Assembly (NCBI GenBank): GCA_007258455.2
Contig: VDFB02270651.1
Location: 702,165,981 to 702,229,980 of the forward strand
Reading direction: 5' to 3'
DNA length: 64,000 nt
Source: Sequoia sempervirens
Taxonomy: Eukaryota > Streptophyta > Pinopsida > Cupressales > Cupressaceae
The first letter of the stretch is position 1; each line of letters starts with the position of its first letter. The notes beneath the pieces were generated by a model. The model saw only the letters and a program-made list of their open reading frames with translations, was not told the origin of the DNA and did no database searches. The translations under genes and the position numbers were made by a program. This document shows, one piece after another, positions 37,021-48,000 of this stretch.

Positions 37021-38661
37021 ATGCACGGTCGCTTTTCTGCGGGCAAGGGTCACGGGCATCTTCAGAACAAGGTTGCGAGACCCTCTCGTGGTAGGAATAA
37101 GTATAGTCAATACAGGAATGAAGCTTTTCGCAGACCCCGTTATCAGAATGAAGAAAAACTCAGGCAGAATATTCCATCATGGCCGAGCAGACCAACTTCG
37201 CAAAAAAACCCTACTTCCAAAAATGGGAAGGGAGGAATGGAATGGCAAAAAAAAATTTTGTCCAAGGTATGGGAGGAAGTCAGGGAAGAAAGTTCAAAGG
37301 AAGTACAAAACAAGCATGTCTCTTCCATGTCCAAAGAAGCTAAAAGCGGAAGAACCAAAGTCGTTATCAGCTCTTCGATCTTGCAAGCGGAAGTCCTGAG
37401 GTTAGAACAATTAGGTTTGTTTGGAAAGTGGTTTGGGAAGAATCTAAACTGGGATTATCTGGTGAGCTGGTGGAAAGAACGGTGGGGTGAGGAGCTGCAG
37501 TTTAAAATGCTCCAAAATGATTTTTTCTTAGTTGTTTGCCCATCCTGTACTATCAGAGATAAAATAGTAAATGGGGTTTGGGTCCTCGATGGCTGCGGCT
37601 TTTATTTAAGAAAGTGGTCTATGGGTTTCGATCCTTCAACCCACGAAATGGAATCTATTCAAGAATGGTACAGCTTACCAAATCTCCCACAGGAGTTCTG
37701 GGCGCCCTCCATTCTTGAGGAAATAGCAAACCAGTTGGGCACATTTGTTTGTGCAGAAGAAAGGAAACTGGCGAAGAGAAATCAAACCTATGTGCGCATC
37801 TGTGTGGAAAACACTGTGGATAGACCGTTCTGGAGTGAGATTGAGCTCATCACGGATTATGGGGTTAGGGTTCAAAAATTAGTAAGAGACTCTTTAATGC
37901 GCAATAACCTGGTACGCACGCTAGGTTGCAGAACTCAAAATGAAGTGGCAGGTAAATCCAGCTTGGTGGAAACCCCTTCAGCAAACCTTCGAGCAGCGGC
38001 ACGAATCTTATCCGAAACTCCAAAATCACCAAAGCAAGGGAGTGAGAAGTCACCGATAGAGGACTCTAGGGTTTCTCCAAAAGCAAATAGTGTCATTACG
38101 GCCCCCATGGGGGGAGCTACGTTAACTGGGACTCCATCTCCTACCCCCACGGGTGAAGATGCAGGCAGGAAGATCACTCAAGAAGAGCAGACGGAGAAGC
38201 GGGTCCAGTTTGAAGAGTTAGACGACAAAATCTCGGAAACCTTAGCTCTTATGGGGGATAGTGGCATGAATGTGGAGCTGGACTCTCTGATTGAAGTAGG
38301 AAAGGAACTTGTGGAACTAGCAGAGGCGGCTAAATCAAGGACAGGATCGTTGGAGGTGGGTTTCAGTCTGGCAGGAATGGAGGATTATTGGGAATCAGAT
38401 GAACAAGCCTCAACAGAATTGCTAAGCCCACAATCAGGTAGGAAGCGGAAGCTAGCAGAGGATCTGCAGGCAGCGAAATCTCGTTTAGGCATTCACAGAA
38501 GGGACATCCTCAAATTAACTCCAGATTGTGGGGAACAAAAAAAGAGGGGTAGGATCCCTAATCAAGAGAAAAGAAAGATGGACGGGGAAGCCAATGGCCA
38601 AAAAAAAATTGACACTATGATAAAAGTAGGGAAGGGTGGAGCCCTTCCTGAACAGCAATGA
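37021..38661 (+). CDS. LINE ORF1 protein (DUF4283, nucleic-acid binding)
   Basis: Encodes the ORF1 (gag-like) protein that would package LINE RNA. The first in-frame ATG inside the element is at 37021 (546 codons), but the frame is open upstream to the element's 5' end and beyond it into flanking DNA. The true start is therefore unclear and may have been lost by 5' truncation. Residues about 1-100 are rich in Arg, Lys and Gly (GRFSAGKGHG, RGRNKYSQYRNEAFRRPRYQ), suiting RNA binding. Residues about 120-270 are a DUF4283 domain (LGLFGKWFGKNLNWDYLVSW, VVCPSCTIRDKIVNGVW). No CCHC zinc knuckle follows, unlike relic E. The C-terminal 250 residues are low-complexity and acidic/basic. The stop overlaps the ORF2 start in ATGA, suggesting termination-reinitiation. 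Confidence 0.8.
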   Translation: MHGRFSAGKGHGHLQNKVARPSRGRNKYSQYRNEAFRRPRYQNEEKLRQNIPSWPSRPTSQKNPTSKNGKGGMEWQKKILSKVWEEVREESSKEVQNKHVSSMSKEAKSGRTKVVISSSILQAEVLRLEQLGLFGKWFGKNLNWDYLVSWWKERWGEELQFKMLQNDFFLVVCPSCTIRDKIVNGVWVLDGCGFYLRKWSMGFDPSTHEMESIQEWYSLPNLPQEFWAPSILEEIANQLGTFVCAEERKLAKRNQTYVRICVENTVDRPFWSEIELITDYGVRVQKLVRDSLMRNNLVRTLGCRTQNEVAGKSSLVETPSANLRAAARILSETPKSPKQGSEKSPIEDSRVSPKANSVITAPMGGATLTGTPSPTPTGEDAGRKITQEEQTEKRVQFEELDDKISETLALMGDSGMNVELDSLIEVGKELVELAEAAKSRTGSLEVGFSLAGMEDYWESDEQASTELLSPQSGRKRKLAEDLQAAKSRLGIHRRDILKLTPDCGEQKKRGRIPNQEKRKMDGEANGQKKIDTMIKVGKGGALPEQQ

Positions 38662-41600
38662 AAATCTTAACCTGGAATGTTAGGGGCTTAAATGCCCCTA
38701 ACAAGTGGAACCTAATTAGGCGCCACATTGAAGTGTGTCAAGTAGAAATTTGTCTTCTTCAAGAAACAAAACTAGATAAGTCGGATCTGGAAAAATTTGA
38801 AAAAAAGTTAAGATCCTGGAAATGGCTTGGTTCGGAAGCTGAAGGCGCTTCGGGGGGCTTATTGATTATTTGGAAGCCTCAGTCAATCTTTCTGGAGGCT
38901 TTGAAGATTAGTAGGCACTGGATGGCGTGTAAGGTAAGAAGTTTAACCTCGAACCTTCAATTCAATTTAATAAACGTGTATGGTCCTTTGTTGGGCACTC
39001 AGAAAAAATTAGTTTGGCAAGAGCTGGATGTTGTTTTGCAAGATTGGCAACAAGAATGTAGTTTTTTAGGGGGGGATTTTAATGCCATTCTTAAGAAGGA
39101 GGATAAGTTAGGGGGAATTGGGAAAACTCTACAGTCTCAAAAAGATTTTTGTGACTTCGTGGAGAGAAACTCTCTTCTGGAAATTCCCACAGGCAATGGT
39201 CTTTTCACTTGGACAAACCGAAGGAAAGGGTTTGGAAGTATTGCGGAAAAATTAGATCGATTTTTCTTCAAAGGAAATTTGGGCTCCTTTCCCTTTTCTC
39301 TAGAAAGCAAGATAAACTCTGGTACTGGTTCCGATCATCTCCCAGTGCAATTGCTTATTACTGGTGAGAAAGGTCCGATCAGATGTCCTTTTAAATTTGA
39401 AATGATGTGGTTTAAGGACCCAAATGTGTTAGAGTTACTTGAACAATGGTGGAAGGAATGCTCTCCGGGTGGTTCAAGTCTTTTCAATGTAATTACAAAG
39501 TTAAAATACCTGAAGCAGCGTCTTAAACAATGGAATAAAGAGAGTTTTAAAAATATCTTCAGAGAGAAAGAGCAAACGGAGGCAGAATTAGGTTCCTTAG
39601 CTGATGAAATTATGAAGAATGGCATGAATGAAGAGTGCTACATGAAAGAAAAAGCTTTATCCAAAAAATTGAACGACATCCTTTCCAAAGAAGAAATTTT
39701 TTGGCGTCAAAAATCCAGAGAAGTTTGGTTAGAATCTGGGGATAGGAACTCAAAATTTTTTCACAACTCCACAAAGGCTCGAAGAGAATTCAACAGAATC
39801 ACTTGTCTTTATGACGGGGATGGAAGAATGCTGGAAGATGCAGAGGAAATTAAGGTTTCTGCGGTCTCTTTTTTTCAGAATTTGCTTAATGATTGGGAAG
39901 GTTCAAATTGGCAAGCTCAGAATGCTTCTCTGCAATCTATTCCGAAATTGGTTTCCCCAAATCAAATGCAAGCATTGAATGCAAAGTTCTCTGTAGAGGA
40001 AGTAAAAGAGGCTCTCTTTGGGATGCAGCCAGAGAAGGCCCCTGGACCAGATGGGTTCCCAGCTGGTTTCTTTCAGAAATGCTGGCACTTTTTGGGAAAG
40101 GATATTTGGGAAGCTATTGAAGATTCTAGACTAAATAGCAGGGTTCTAAAGGAAGCAAATAATACCTTGATCGCTTTAATTCCAAAAAAAGAGAAACCTG
40201 ACAGATGGGAAGACTTCCGTCCAATTTCGCTTTGTAACACAGTATACAAAATTTTGGCTAAAGTTGTAGCTAACCGGTTAAAGAGAATTCTTCCCACTAT
40301 TATCTCTGAAGAACAAACAGGCTTTGTTCCTGGGCGTTCTATCCTAGATGGGGTGATCATTGCCCAAGAAGTCATTCATTCAATTCAAAAATTAAAAAAA
40401 GCAGGAATGCTGCTGAAGCTGGACATTAAAAAAGCGTATGATAGAGTGAATTGGAGATTTCTTTTTAAAGTATTGGAGGCTTTTGGTTTTCAGAAGGAGT
40501 GGTTGAATTGGATCTTTGGTTGGGTAGCCTGCCCGCGTTTCTCTGTGCTTGTAAATGGTTCACCGGAAGGTTTCTTCACTGCTTCAAGAGGGCTGAGGCA
40601 GGGTGACCCTCTATCTCCGTTCTTATTCATAATAATGGTAGAAGCATTAGGGAGATCGATTGAAAATGCAAGACGGTCAGGGGAGATTCAAGGTTTGCAA
40701 GTCACCAGCAGCCTTCCCAATATTACACATCAACAATTTGCAGATGATACTATGCTGTTTGGTGAAGCATCGGCAAAGGAGGCGCAAAGGTTAAAAACAT
40801 TGCTCGAGGATTTTTCTAGGGCTTCAGGTCAAGAAGTTAGTAAGGCCAAATCAGAGGTCTTTTTCTTTAATACAACCTGCCCAAATGAGGTGCAAATATT
40901 GAGAATTCTAGGGTTCAAAATGGGGCAATTGCCTTGCAAATATTTAGGTCTTCCATTGGATAAAGGCACCAAAAGCAACAATGCATGGAGCTCAATAGTG
41001 AGCAGATGTAAAGACCGAATTTCTTCATGGAAGAATAGATGGCTTTCTTGGGCTGGGAGGTTAACTCTGCTGAAATCAGTCATTTCAGCCCTGCCAATAT
41101 ATCTGATGTCCTGTCTTCAGTTAAATAGCGGTGCAAGCAAAGACCTAAATAAAGTAATGAGGGACTTCTTTTGGAAAGGCAGCTCAGAACAAAAAAAAAT
41201 CCCCCTTATTAACTGGCAAAAGGTTTGTGAGAAGAGGGAGAATGACGGATCTGGGCTAAGAAACATTTTAAAACAAAATAAGGCGTTGGGGGCAAAATTG
41301 GCTTGGACAATCCATTCCCGGCCAGATCTCAAATGGGTTAAGATCGTCAGGGCAAAATATTTGGAACCTGATCCGAATTATTTTTTTATGCAAATACTCT
41401 TCCATCTGGGTCTCGAATTTGGAATTTCATTAAAAGTTGCAGAGAATTGATTACAGATTTTATCACATGGGAGGTTAAGGAAGGGCAGGAGGCCTTATTC
41501 TGGGATGATTCATGGGAAGGGTACCCAGTCTTAGCAGACATGCCGGAACTCTCAAACATAATGGAGAAGACTAAACATTCCTGGGGTTTAAAAGTTAGAG

Positions 41601-42849
41601 ATTACTTTGTTCTTGAAGAAGCCTCAGGGGGTAGTTTTGTGAAGTGGAAATCGGTGCGAAACTTGAATGTGGAAAGTCATGAAATGGTTTTATTTGAACG
41701 CGTAATGGAAGCTCGAAGGATCTGGGTCAGAAAAGGGGTAGATAGTATTCGGTGGGACGCTGCTTCAAATGGTGTTTATTCGACCAAAGTTGGATACAAT
41801 ATGTTAACTTCTCATGAATCCTCTGCAGCTCTTCCTCTAAATCTGTGTTGGAATAAGGTATGTCTCCCGAAAGCAGGGCTCTTCACTTGGGCTGCTGCCC
41901 AAGGCCAAATACTCATAGGCGACAGGTTTTTGAAGTTGGGTTATCTTGGTCCAACCAGATGCCCCTTGTGTAAGAAAGCTGAGGAGAGTGTGAATCACTT
42001 ACTTTTGAGTTGCAACTTTACTTATCAAATGTGGACTTGGCTGTGCACTAAACTGAAGTGGTCAACTGTTTTTCCAAACACTTTGCTTGAATGCCTAATC
42101 TCGTGGCCAAGCAACAAGCACAACGCCATTTTTGGTGACCTATGGGTAATGAGTCCCTCGATCCTCATTTGGGAAGTCTGGAAGGAACGTAATAGACGCT
42201 TATTTCAGGATAAAGAATTATCGATCCCAAGGCTACAGTGCAAGGTAGAGGCTTGCATCGTAGAACTTTTCAACTCACAGCTGCTGGTGAAACAGAGGAA
42301 ATCCAATTTTACTAAATGGGATGCATGGATTTTGAAACAATGGTTTGGTATCAAGTCCCCTCCTGTGGCTAGTTCAGAAAGAGCAGCTTCTTCGGAACAA
42401 CGCAAAACGACGCAGTGGTCCCCTCCCGAACCAGGTTGGGCCAAATTAAATTTTGATGGTGCCTCAAAAGGAAACCCGGGTCCGTCAGGTGCGGGGTGCA
42501 TTATCAGAACCAACACTGGTGCGGTTCTTGGTAAACTTGCTCAACCTCTTGTTGATGGTACGAATAATGCGGCTGAGTTTCAGGCTCTAGTACTTGGACT
42601 CAAATTCAGTAAGAATTAGGTATCAAAAATTTGGTTATTGAAGGTGATTCAACATTAGTTATTAATGCTTTGAGGACAAGACAGATTCACAACTGGAAAT
42701 TAAGTGTGTATTTGGAAGTGGCTATTGAGCTGATGGATTGCTTTGAACAAGTAATGCTAAATCATACCCTAAGGGAAGGTAACAAGGAGGCTGACCTCCT
42801 ATCTAATTTGGGGGTTACTGGTCCAGGTTTAAAAGAATGTCATCTTTAG
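38658..42849 (+). pseudogene. LINE ORF2: endonuclease-RT-zf-RVT-RNase H, two frameshifts
   Basis: Starts ATG at 38658, overlapping the ORF1 stop. Residues 1-235 are an AP-type endonuclease (TWNVRGLN, LLQETKL, GGDFNAI, and GSDHLPV with the catalytic Asp-His). RT spans about residues 495-760: LIALIPKKEKP, FRPISLCN, LDIKKAYDRVNW (motif A), RGLRQGDPLSPFLFII and QQFADDTMLF (catalytic Asp pair, near 40740). A zf-RVT follows at 41860-42040 (CPLCKKAEESVNHLLLSCNF), then RNase H at 42430-42830 (NFDGASKGNPGPSGAG, NNAAEFQAL, IEGDSTLVI, EADLLSN), with all four acidic positions present. A one-base deletion in the T run at 41381-41387 moves the frame to the 41447-42619 segment. Another near 42613 moves it to the last segment, 42613-42849. 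Otherwise intact. Confidence 0.9.
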
Positions 42850-43372
42850 CTTCGCTCAGTGGGCGGATGGGTGGGTCCCTCCCCTGCCTCTCCTTTGACA
42901 CCCAATCTGGGGGGTGTGTGAGTTGGCTTCGGGACGGTGGGAGAGGATACTGAGGCGACACAACCACGTCATATCTTGGCCATCCTTATTTCATAGAAGG
43001 GAATGTTGGCCTTCTTAATGAGAACGGTTCGATTGAAGCGGGGCTTTAATGATTGTCAGAAAGGAGGATTGGCTTTGCTTTCAAGTCTTCCATTCTGTGA
43101 CACGTCGCGTACGGCATCCATTGACAAGACTGTTGTTTGGCCGGGTGGCGGTTCACTTCACTTGAAGTGATTATAGTTATAAGGTGTTCGGACTGCGTCC
43201 GTAGCCATCCTTCATAGCAAGGATGCGAAGATCGTCCTTTCATTATTTCGGCATTTGTGCGATGGCCAAGCGGATTCTCACGGGTTTATTTTTGGATCCG
43301 TTAAATTCATTTCGGTGCTTGGTATTTGCATTCTGGTTTTGTTTTCTTCTTGTGCAGGGTGTAGCAGTTATC

Positions 43373-43977
43373 ATGGAGGGGTCGAAAAAATCGAAATTCA
43401 CCATACATATTTCATTGGATGGTTTGGAATGCTTCGGTGTTGACACGCCGGTCTCTCTGGTCGCCACGGAGAGACAAATTGCTTTCAGGGAAATCACAGA
43501 TCAAAGACTGAAACGTATTTTGCTCGAGGAAGATCCTGTGTGCTGGTTGCGGTTAAGATGATTCTGGGAAATGAACACTTGCATCGAAGGGAATATGCCA
43601 GAGACAATGCCCATATTTCCTCGCGTTTTCTCGCAGTGTTATTGGACCTGGAAACCCCGAAGAAGTTGGCACGGGAGTTGATGGAGCGCTTGTTCCGCAT
43701 GGATTTACTCGGTGGCCTTGAAGATACGTTGAAGGCGGCCCTTTTAGGCAAAGGCATACCGCGCCCGGCTGATTTGCCTCTCTTATGGCACACGGAGGAA
43801 GCTGTCAAGGTGTATCCCTTCCTCCTTGATCTCAAAGGGCCAGCTTTGTCTCGCCACAGAAAGCTTGCGGACGTGGCCGTGGAGTTCTTGAAACGCAAAT
43901 TAAAGTTGGTGCCGTCGGAGGGAATTGACTGGTTGGAGGGCTTTGTCTGTTTTGCGGAGGTCAATGGTTTCATGTAA
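43373..43977 (+). pseudogene. Third reading frame in LINE 3' region (unknown, one frameshift)
   Basis: Downstream of ORF2 but inside the TSD-bounded element lies a GC-rich frame of about 200 codons. It begins at the ATG at 43373 (MEGSKKSKFTIHISLDGLEC), shifts by a one-base deletion near 43540, and continues to a TAA at 43975-43977. The second part is rich in Leu, Arg, Lys and Glu (YARDNAHISSRFLAVLLDLE, RELMERLFRMDLLGG, FLLDLKGPALSRHRKLADVA) and looks globular and alpha-helical. No family is recognised: it is not RNase H, DUF4283 or OTU. Sixteen bases before the ATG is a splice-acceptor-like tract, TTTTCTTCTTGTGCAG|GG. It may be a genuine LINE ORF3 or a captured host exon. Confidence 0.5.
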
Positions 43978-44263
43978 GGGTTGGCTCTGTGTCTGAAATT
44001 TTTACTAGCCGTTTTTTGTGGTCTTCTGCACTTTTTTGGCAGCTATGTTTCAAGTGGGTTGTGGTCGGTCTGTGACCCCTCGTCTCTATCCTCTAAGTTT
44101 TCATGGGTAGTTGTCGTTGCATGTTCGGGTCTGGGGAAATCTCGGTTTTGAGTCTCGGTTGGGTTGTCATCTTGCCCGACGATGGAGGTGGATGGTTATT
44201 CCTGCGTTGCAGACGCTTGTAATTTCTTATATTTCAATATAAATTATCTATCGTGATCAAAAA

Positions 44264-44281
44264 AAGAATTTCTGTGATAGA
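44264..44281 (+). repeat. LINE target-site duplication, 3' copy
   Basis: Identical to 36835-36852. It directly follows the A tail and continues into unique flank shared with copy A of the tandem duplication. Confidence 0.9.
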
Positions 44282-44981
44282 AATCCGATATTTGCATGCC
44301 CTTTTAATCGTTGATTTCTTAATTTCTTCTCATGTGATAAAATAACTAATCTCTGTAAACCCATGTTTCCAAAGTAGAAATTTACATTGAACATGTTACT
44401 GACTGCAAAACTATGTGATTGAGATTGGAAAATATCTGCAAAGGCACCTTGTACACCAACTACATTATTTCCCAATATATAGAAAGTTTTAGCAGAACCA
44501 TTTTTTTCATGAAATAACAGGTAGCAATGAAAAGCTCTAGTCAGTGAAGTGTTAAGATGGCTCTGCCAAGATCCAAGGCACTCTAATCCATTGGATTGCA
44601 ATAAACTGCAGTATTGTCATCAAACCAAACAAAGACATCGTCTTGGAGAACTGAGCTGCAATCGTATTTCAAGCCAGAAATCACAACCATTTTGGTTAAA
44701 TACAGTGTACACTACCTATGTTAAAGCCCAAAGTAACCAAGTTTCTAACCTCAAACTTATAGAAAAAAATGTTATGAATGCAGTTTACCCATCACGTTAG
44801 GGATACTACCTTGGCAAAGTCACCTAATTCAATTTGTTCTGACCGTAAACTTAATGTAAAATAAACCAACAATATTAACATCGGTAAAGTATAAATTGTA
44901 ATATGTGCATGTATAATTGTAAGAAAAGGCATGATTGAACCCCACTCAAGAACCAAAGTTTTGTTTATGTTTAAGGCTTAC
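44282..44981. other. Host flank / MOG1 intron or 3' region; no gene
   Basis: This holds the remainder of tandem copy B (to about 44441) followed by AT-rich sequence joining the last visible MOG1 exon. The minus ORF at 44601-44257 shows no MOG1 similarity and ends in the LINE tail. I take it to be non-coding. Confidence 0.45.
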
Positions 44982-45068
44982 TATTTGACCAATAGCAGCT
45001 GTGACAACTGTTGATGGATCAAGAAATGGCACATCTGATGAAGCGACAGTACTCACATTTTCTACAAC
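44982..45068 (-). CDS. MOG1: MOG1 exon 4 (29 codons), last exon seen
   Basis: The acceptor GGCAG|GTTGTAG is at 45068 and the donor CAAATA|GTAAGCC at 44982. It encodes VVENVSTVASSDVPFLDPST then VVTAAIGQI. A functional donor implies at least one more exon downstream. Confidence 0.85.
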
Positions 45069-48000
45069 CTGCCATCACCATTAATCAGAAAATTTAAATA
45101 TACCAACTCTGAATAAACACACCTGTGTAGTAAGTGTAACCATCAAGTTGTCACTTTAAAACTGACTTTGCAACAGTATCACATTCAACTGAGCACTATA
45201 CTGGTGAATTGGTGATTGATTGGAGACAAGCATAAAATGTGTGCTTCCATAAAAACAAAAAGAATACCACTGTCCTCTATTTAAGGACTTCCCTAGAAGT
45301 TAACTCTGCCTTGGTTTCCAAGGACCAAATTATGTATGCATTTTTCCTATTTTAGATGTATTTTCAGAAAGTTTCACACACACTGCAAATGGCAAGATAT
45401 AAATAGGAAAAATGAAGTTCTGAAACTTCAACTGGGATTCTGCATTTCATATTTCATATAATTTGAATTTCCACCTTACAATAAAACTCACACTAAGAAA
45501 ATAAACATACAAGATCTCCAGAAGAATCTTGTTCATTGGCAAGATCCTGAAGAAACCACAATGCACTTTGATTATCTGCAACATCTTGCTTTAGATCCAA
45601 TAGCTCAATTATCAGGCTTTCATCGCGATTTGGATCTGCAAATGCCTCCTTCACACATGAACAGGAAAATTTGCAAAGTGAAATTACATATTGACTTCAA
45701 TAATCTTGACCTTCCAAAGAGCATTCAATGATAATCTTTATACTCCAAGACCCCCATAGTGTATCTAAATAAACTAGGCCTGTATAAATTGAGATTGTAA
45801 AACCAAGTTGACAATATATGGCAAATAAATTGCTAGAGGCAATCCACCATACATGAAACTATATGAAAATTTCATATCTTAAAAGCATTGAGAATTGTAA
45901 AGAAACTCCTATAAAAAGTAGTCAGAGAAAAAAGGTAGAACCTGATGATCCGGAACCTCTCTAATATTGCTCAGATCCTACAGACCAACAATAAGAAATG
46001 ATGCTTCTGTTAGCCATTGACATTCCATCAACGTCCAGATATAAGAGCATAAGTACAACTTCATTGCCCATAATTAAATTAATATTATTTACAAGGGCAG
46101 AAACATCAGTTATGCCCCTTCTGCAATTCAATCAGGCATTGTTTGGTTCCTCAATTTATAATTGTAACTCTATTTTAATATTGACCTTCCCAGAAGTGTG
46201 CTACCTGTAAATTGGTCTTCAACTATTAGATAAACCTTGAAAGTGATTTGTTGAAGAAATCACAGAGAGCAATTAGTGGAAAAAGCTCAGTTAAGAGTAA
46301 TTTATTACAGTGTTCTATACATTCTTCAGTCTCTTGTCTGGCTTGGTTGGCAACTGTTTTACTTCTCCAAGTTGGTTTAACATCTTCTTTACCATTAAGA
46401 CGCCAAGGAATGCCATTACCAATTTAGAAAGTGATAAAAAGAGATGGAGAATCGGTCACTGCTTGAGCAATGGTATAGAGAACATTGGCTGGGTTTGACA
46501 GCACTAGCTTATTCCACATTGTAAAGATATAGACAAACCTCTGGTTGGGGACTTTAAAGAAGAAGATTCTGTTATAAACTGGAAGGTGTAAGAAGACCCA
46601 GGAACCACTAAAGAGCAGAATTCAGTTTGAGAAGGTTGTGGCTGTCAATATTGGTACGAAAAAATATTGCAGCCCACGTGGTCAGAAAGTGATTAACAAA
46701 ATCAATGTCAATCAGCATACACCAAGATTCAGTTACAGAGATCAGACAATTGAAAAGAAACATTAGATTCCACAGGACTCTGTGAAAGTGCTTAGTACTC
46801 AGATAGAGGAGCAGAGACTCACAGTCTTGAGAGCTGCAAAAGGCACTCCTGGTGAACAGAGTTTGAATGCTGCTTCCCCTGTGAATACACACCATCTTGA
46901 AAGTTCCATGTAAAAGTTGGAATGCCAGTGGTTGGAGGTACAGTCAATATTGGGATGCAAGGATAAAAATATTGTGCCTACAAAGGCCATGAACGGACTA
47001 AAAGTGGTGAATGAGATAAACTTTACAAATATGCATTGTCAGAAGGACCTAGTGGAGCATTTTGTGAACATTCAGGAGATGTGGTTCAATGTTTGGGAGT
47101 TGCAGAGGCTGAAAGAAAAGTGGCTTAAAATATTGCAGCCCATGTGATCAGAAAGTGATTAACAAAATCAATGTCAATCAGCATACACCAAGATTCAGTT
47201 ACAGAGATCAGACAATTGAAAAGAAACATTAGATTCCACAGGACTCTGTGAAAGTGCTTAGTACTCAGATAGAGGAGCAGAGACTCACAGTCTTGAGAGC
47301 TGCAAAAGGCACTCCTGGTGAACAGAGTTTGAATGCTGCTTCCCCTGTGAATACACACCATCTTGAAAGTTCCATGTAAAAGTTGGAATGCCAGTGGTTG
47401 GAGGTACAGTCAATATTGGAATGCAAGGATAAAAATATTGTGCCTACAAAGGCCATGAACGGACTAAAAGTGGTGAATGAGATAAACTTTACAAATATGC
47501 ATTGTCAGAAGGACCTAGTGGAGCATTTTGTGAACATTCAGGAGATGTGGTTCAATGTTTGGGAGTTGCAGAGGCTGAAAGGAAAGTGGCTTACATATCC
47601 CAGGACATTTACAAGATAACAAAGTATATGAAGATGCCATGCTATCAGAATATCAATAGGGAAAAAATTCAGAAAGAAACAAATTATATTAATGTCCACG
47701 GGTGACCAAAAGTAGGTTAATGGGCCTCAAAAGTACATCAGTATACAATAGAAAATTCAATGAAGAGAAAAATTCTAGAGAGGCCCAAATCAGGGAAGGA
47801 ACAAAAACAAAATATAATACACACGCTCAATTGGCCAATGACCAGACACGGGAGATAATGAGGTCGACTTAAGATACTATCCTCCAACTTTAAGAAATGC
47901 TTTGCCTCAAAAGCAAGCTTCAAGCTAAGTGACACAGGACAAGAGGTCCAACTATCAAGTGACCTAAATGTACTATCTATAAATGTTCTCTTTGGCAACT

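Larger units (their letters stand above)
36853..44263 (+). mobile_element. Young, near-intact L1-type LINE (7.4 kb) with 18-bp TSD
   Basis: The 18-mer AAGAATTTCTGTGATAGA occurs at 36835-36852 and again at 44264-44281, perfectly conserved. Between them lie ORF1, ORF2, a 1.4-kb 3' region with a third reading frame, and a short A tail (TCAAAAAA, 44257-44263). The element is noticeably more GC-rich than its surroundings. The 5' untranslated part before the first in-frame ATG of ORF1 is at most 170 bases and the ORF1 frame is open right up to the element end, so slight 5' truncation is likely. The only lesions I find are three single-base deletions. It lies antisense to MOG1, just beyond its last visible exon. 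Confidence 0.9.
35282..44441. repeat. ~235-bp tandem duplication, each copy broken by a retroelement
   Basis: Copy A runs 35282-36770 and is interrupted by the solo LTR at 35297-36550. Copy B runs from about 36771 to 44441 and is interrupted by the LINE at 36853-44263. Shared phrases in order are GAATCA..ATCATTTAGGA, CCCAAATATT-TCCAAAACTAA, AATAAGAATTT.TG.GATAG, then TTTCCAAAGTAGAAATTTAC and GAACATGTT-CTGACT. By eye the copies are about 80% identical, so the duplication long predates both insertions. Confidence 0.8.

Noticed and set aside
36845..37399. 184-codon second-frame ORF over the LINE ORF1 start
   Set aside because: It overlaps the DUF4283-bearing frame, has no known domain and is probably a shadow, though its ATGs at 36872 and 36890 are mentioned as possible starts.
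44257..44601. 114-codon minus ORF as the missing MOG1 C-terminal exon
   Set aside because: No MOG1-like residues, no acceptor at its start, and it reads into the LINE A tail and the old tandem duplication.
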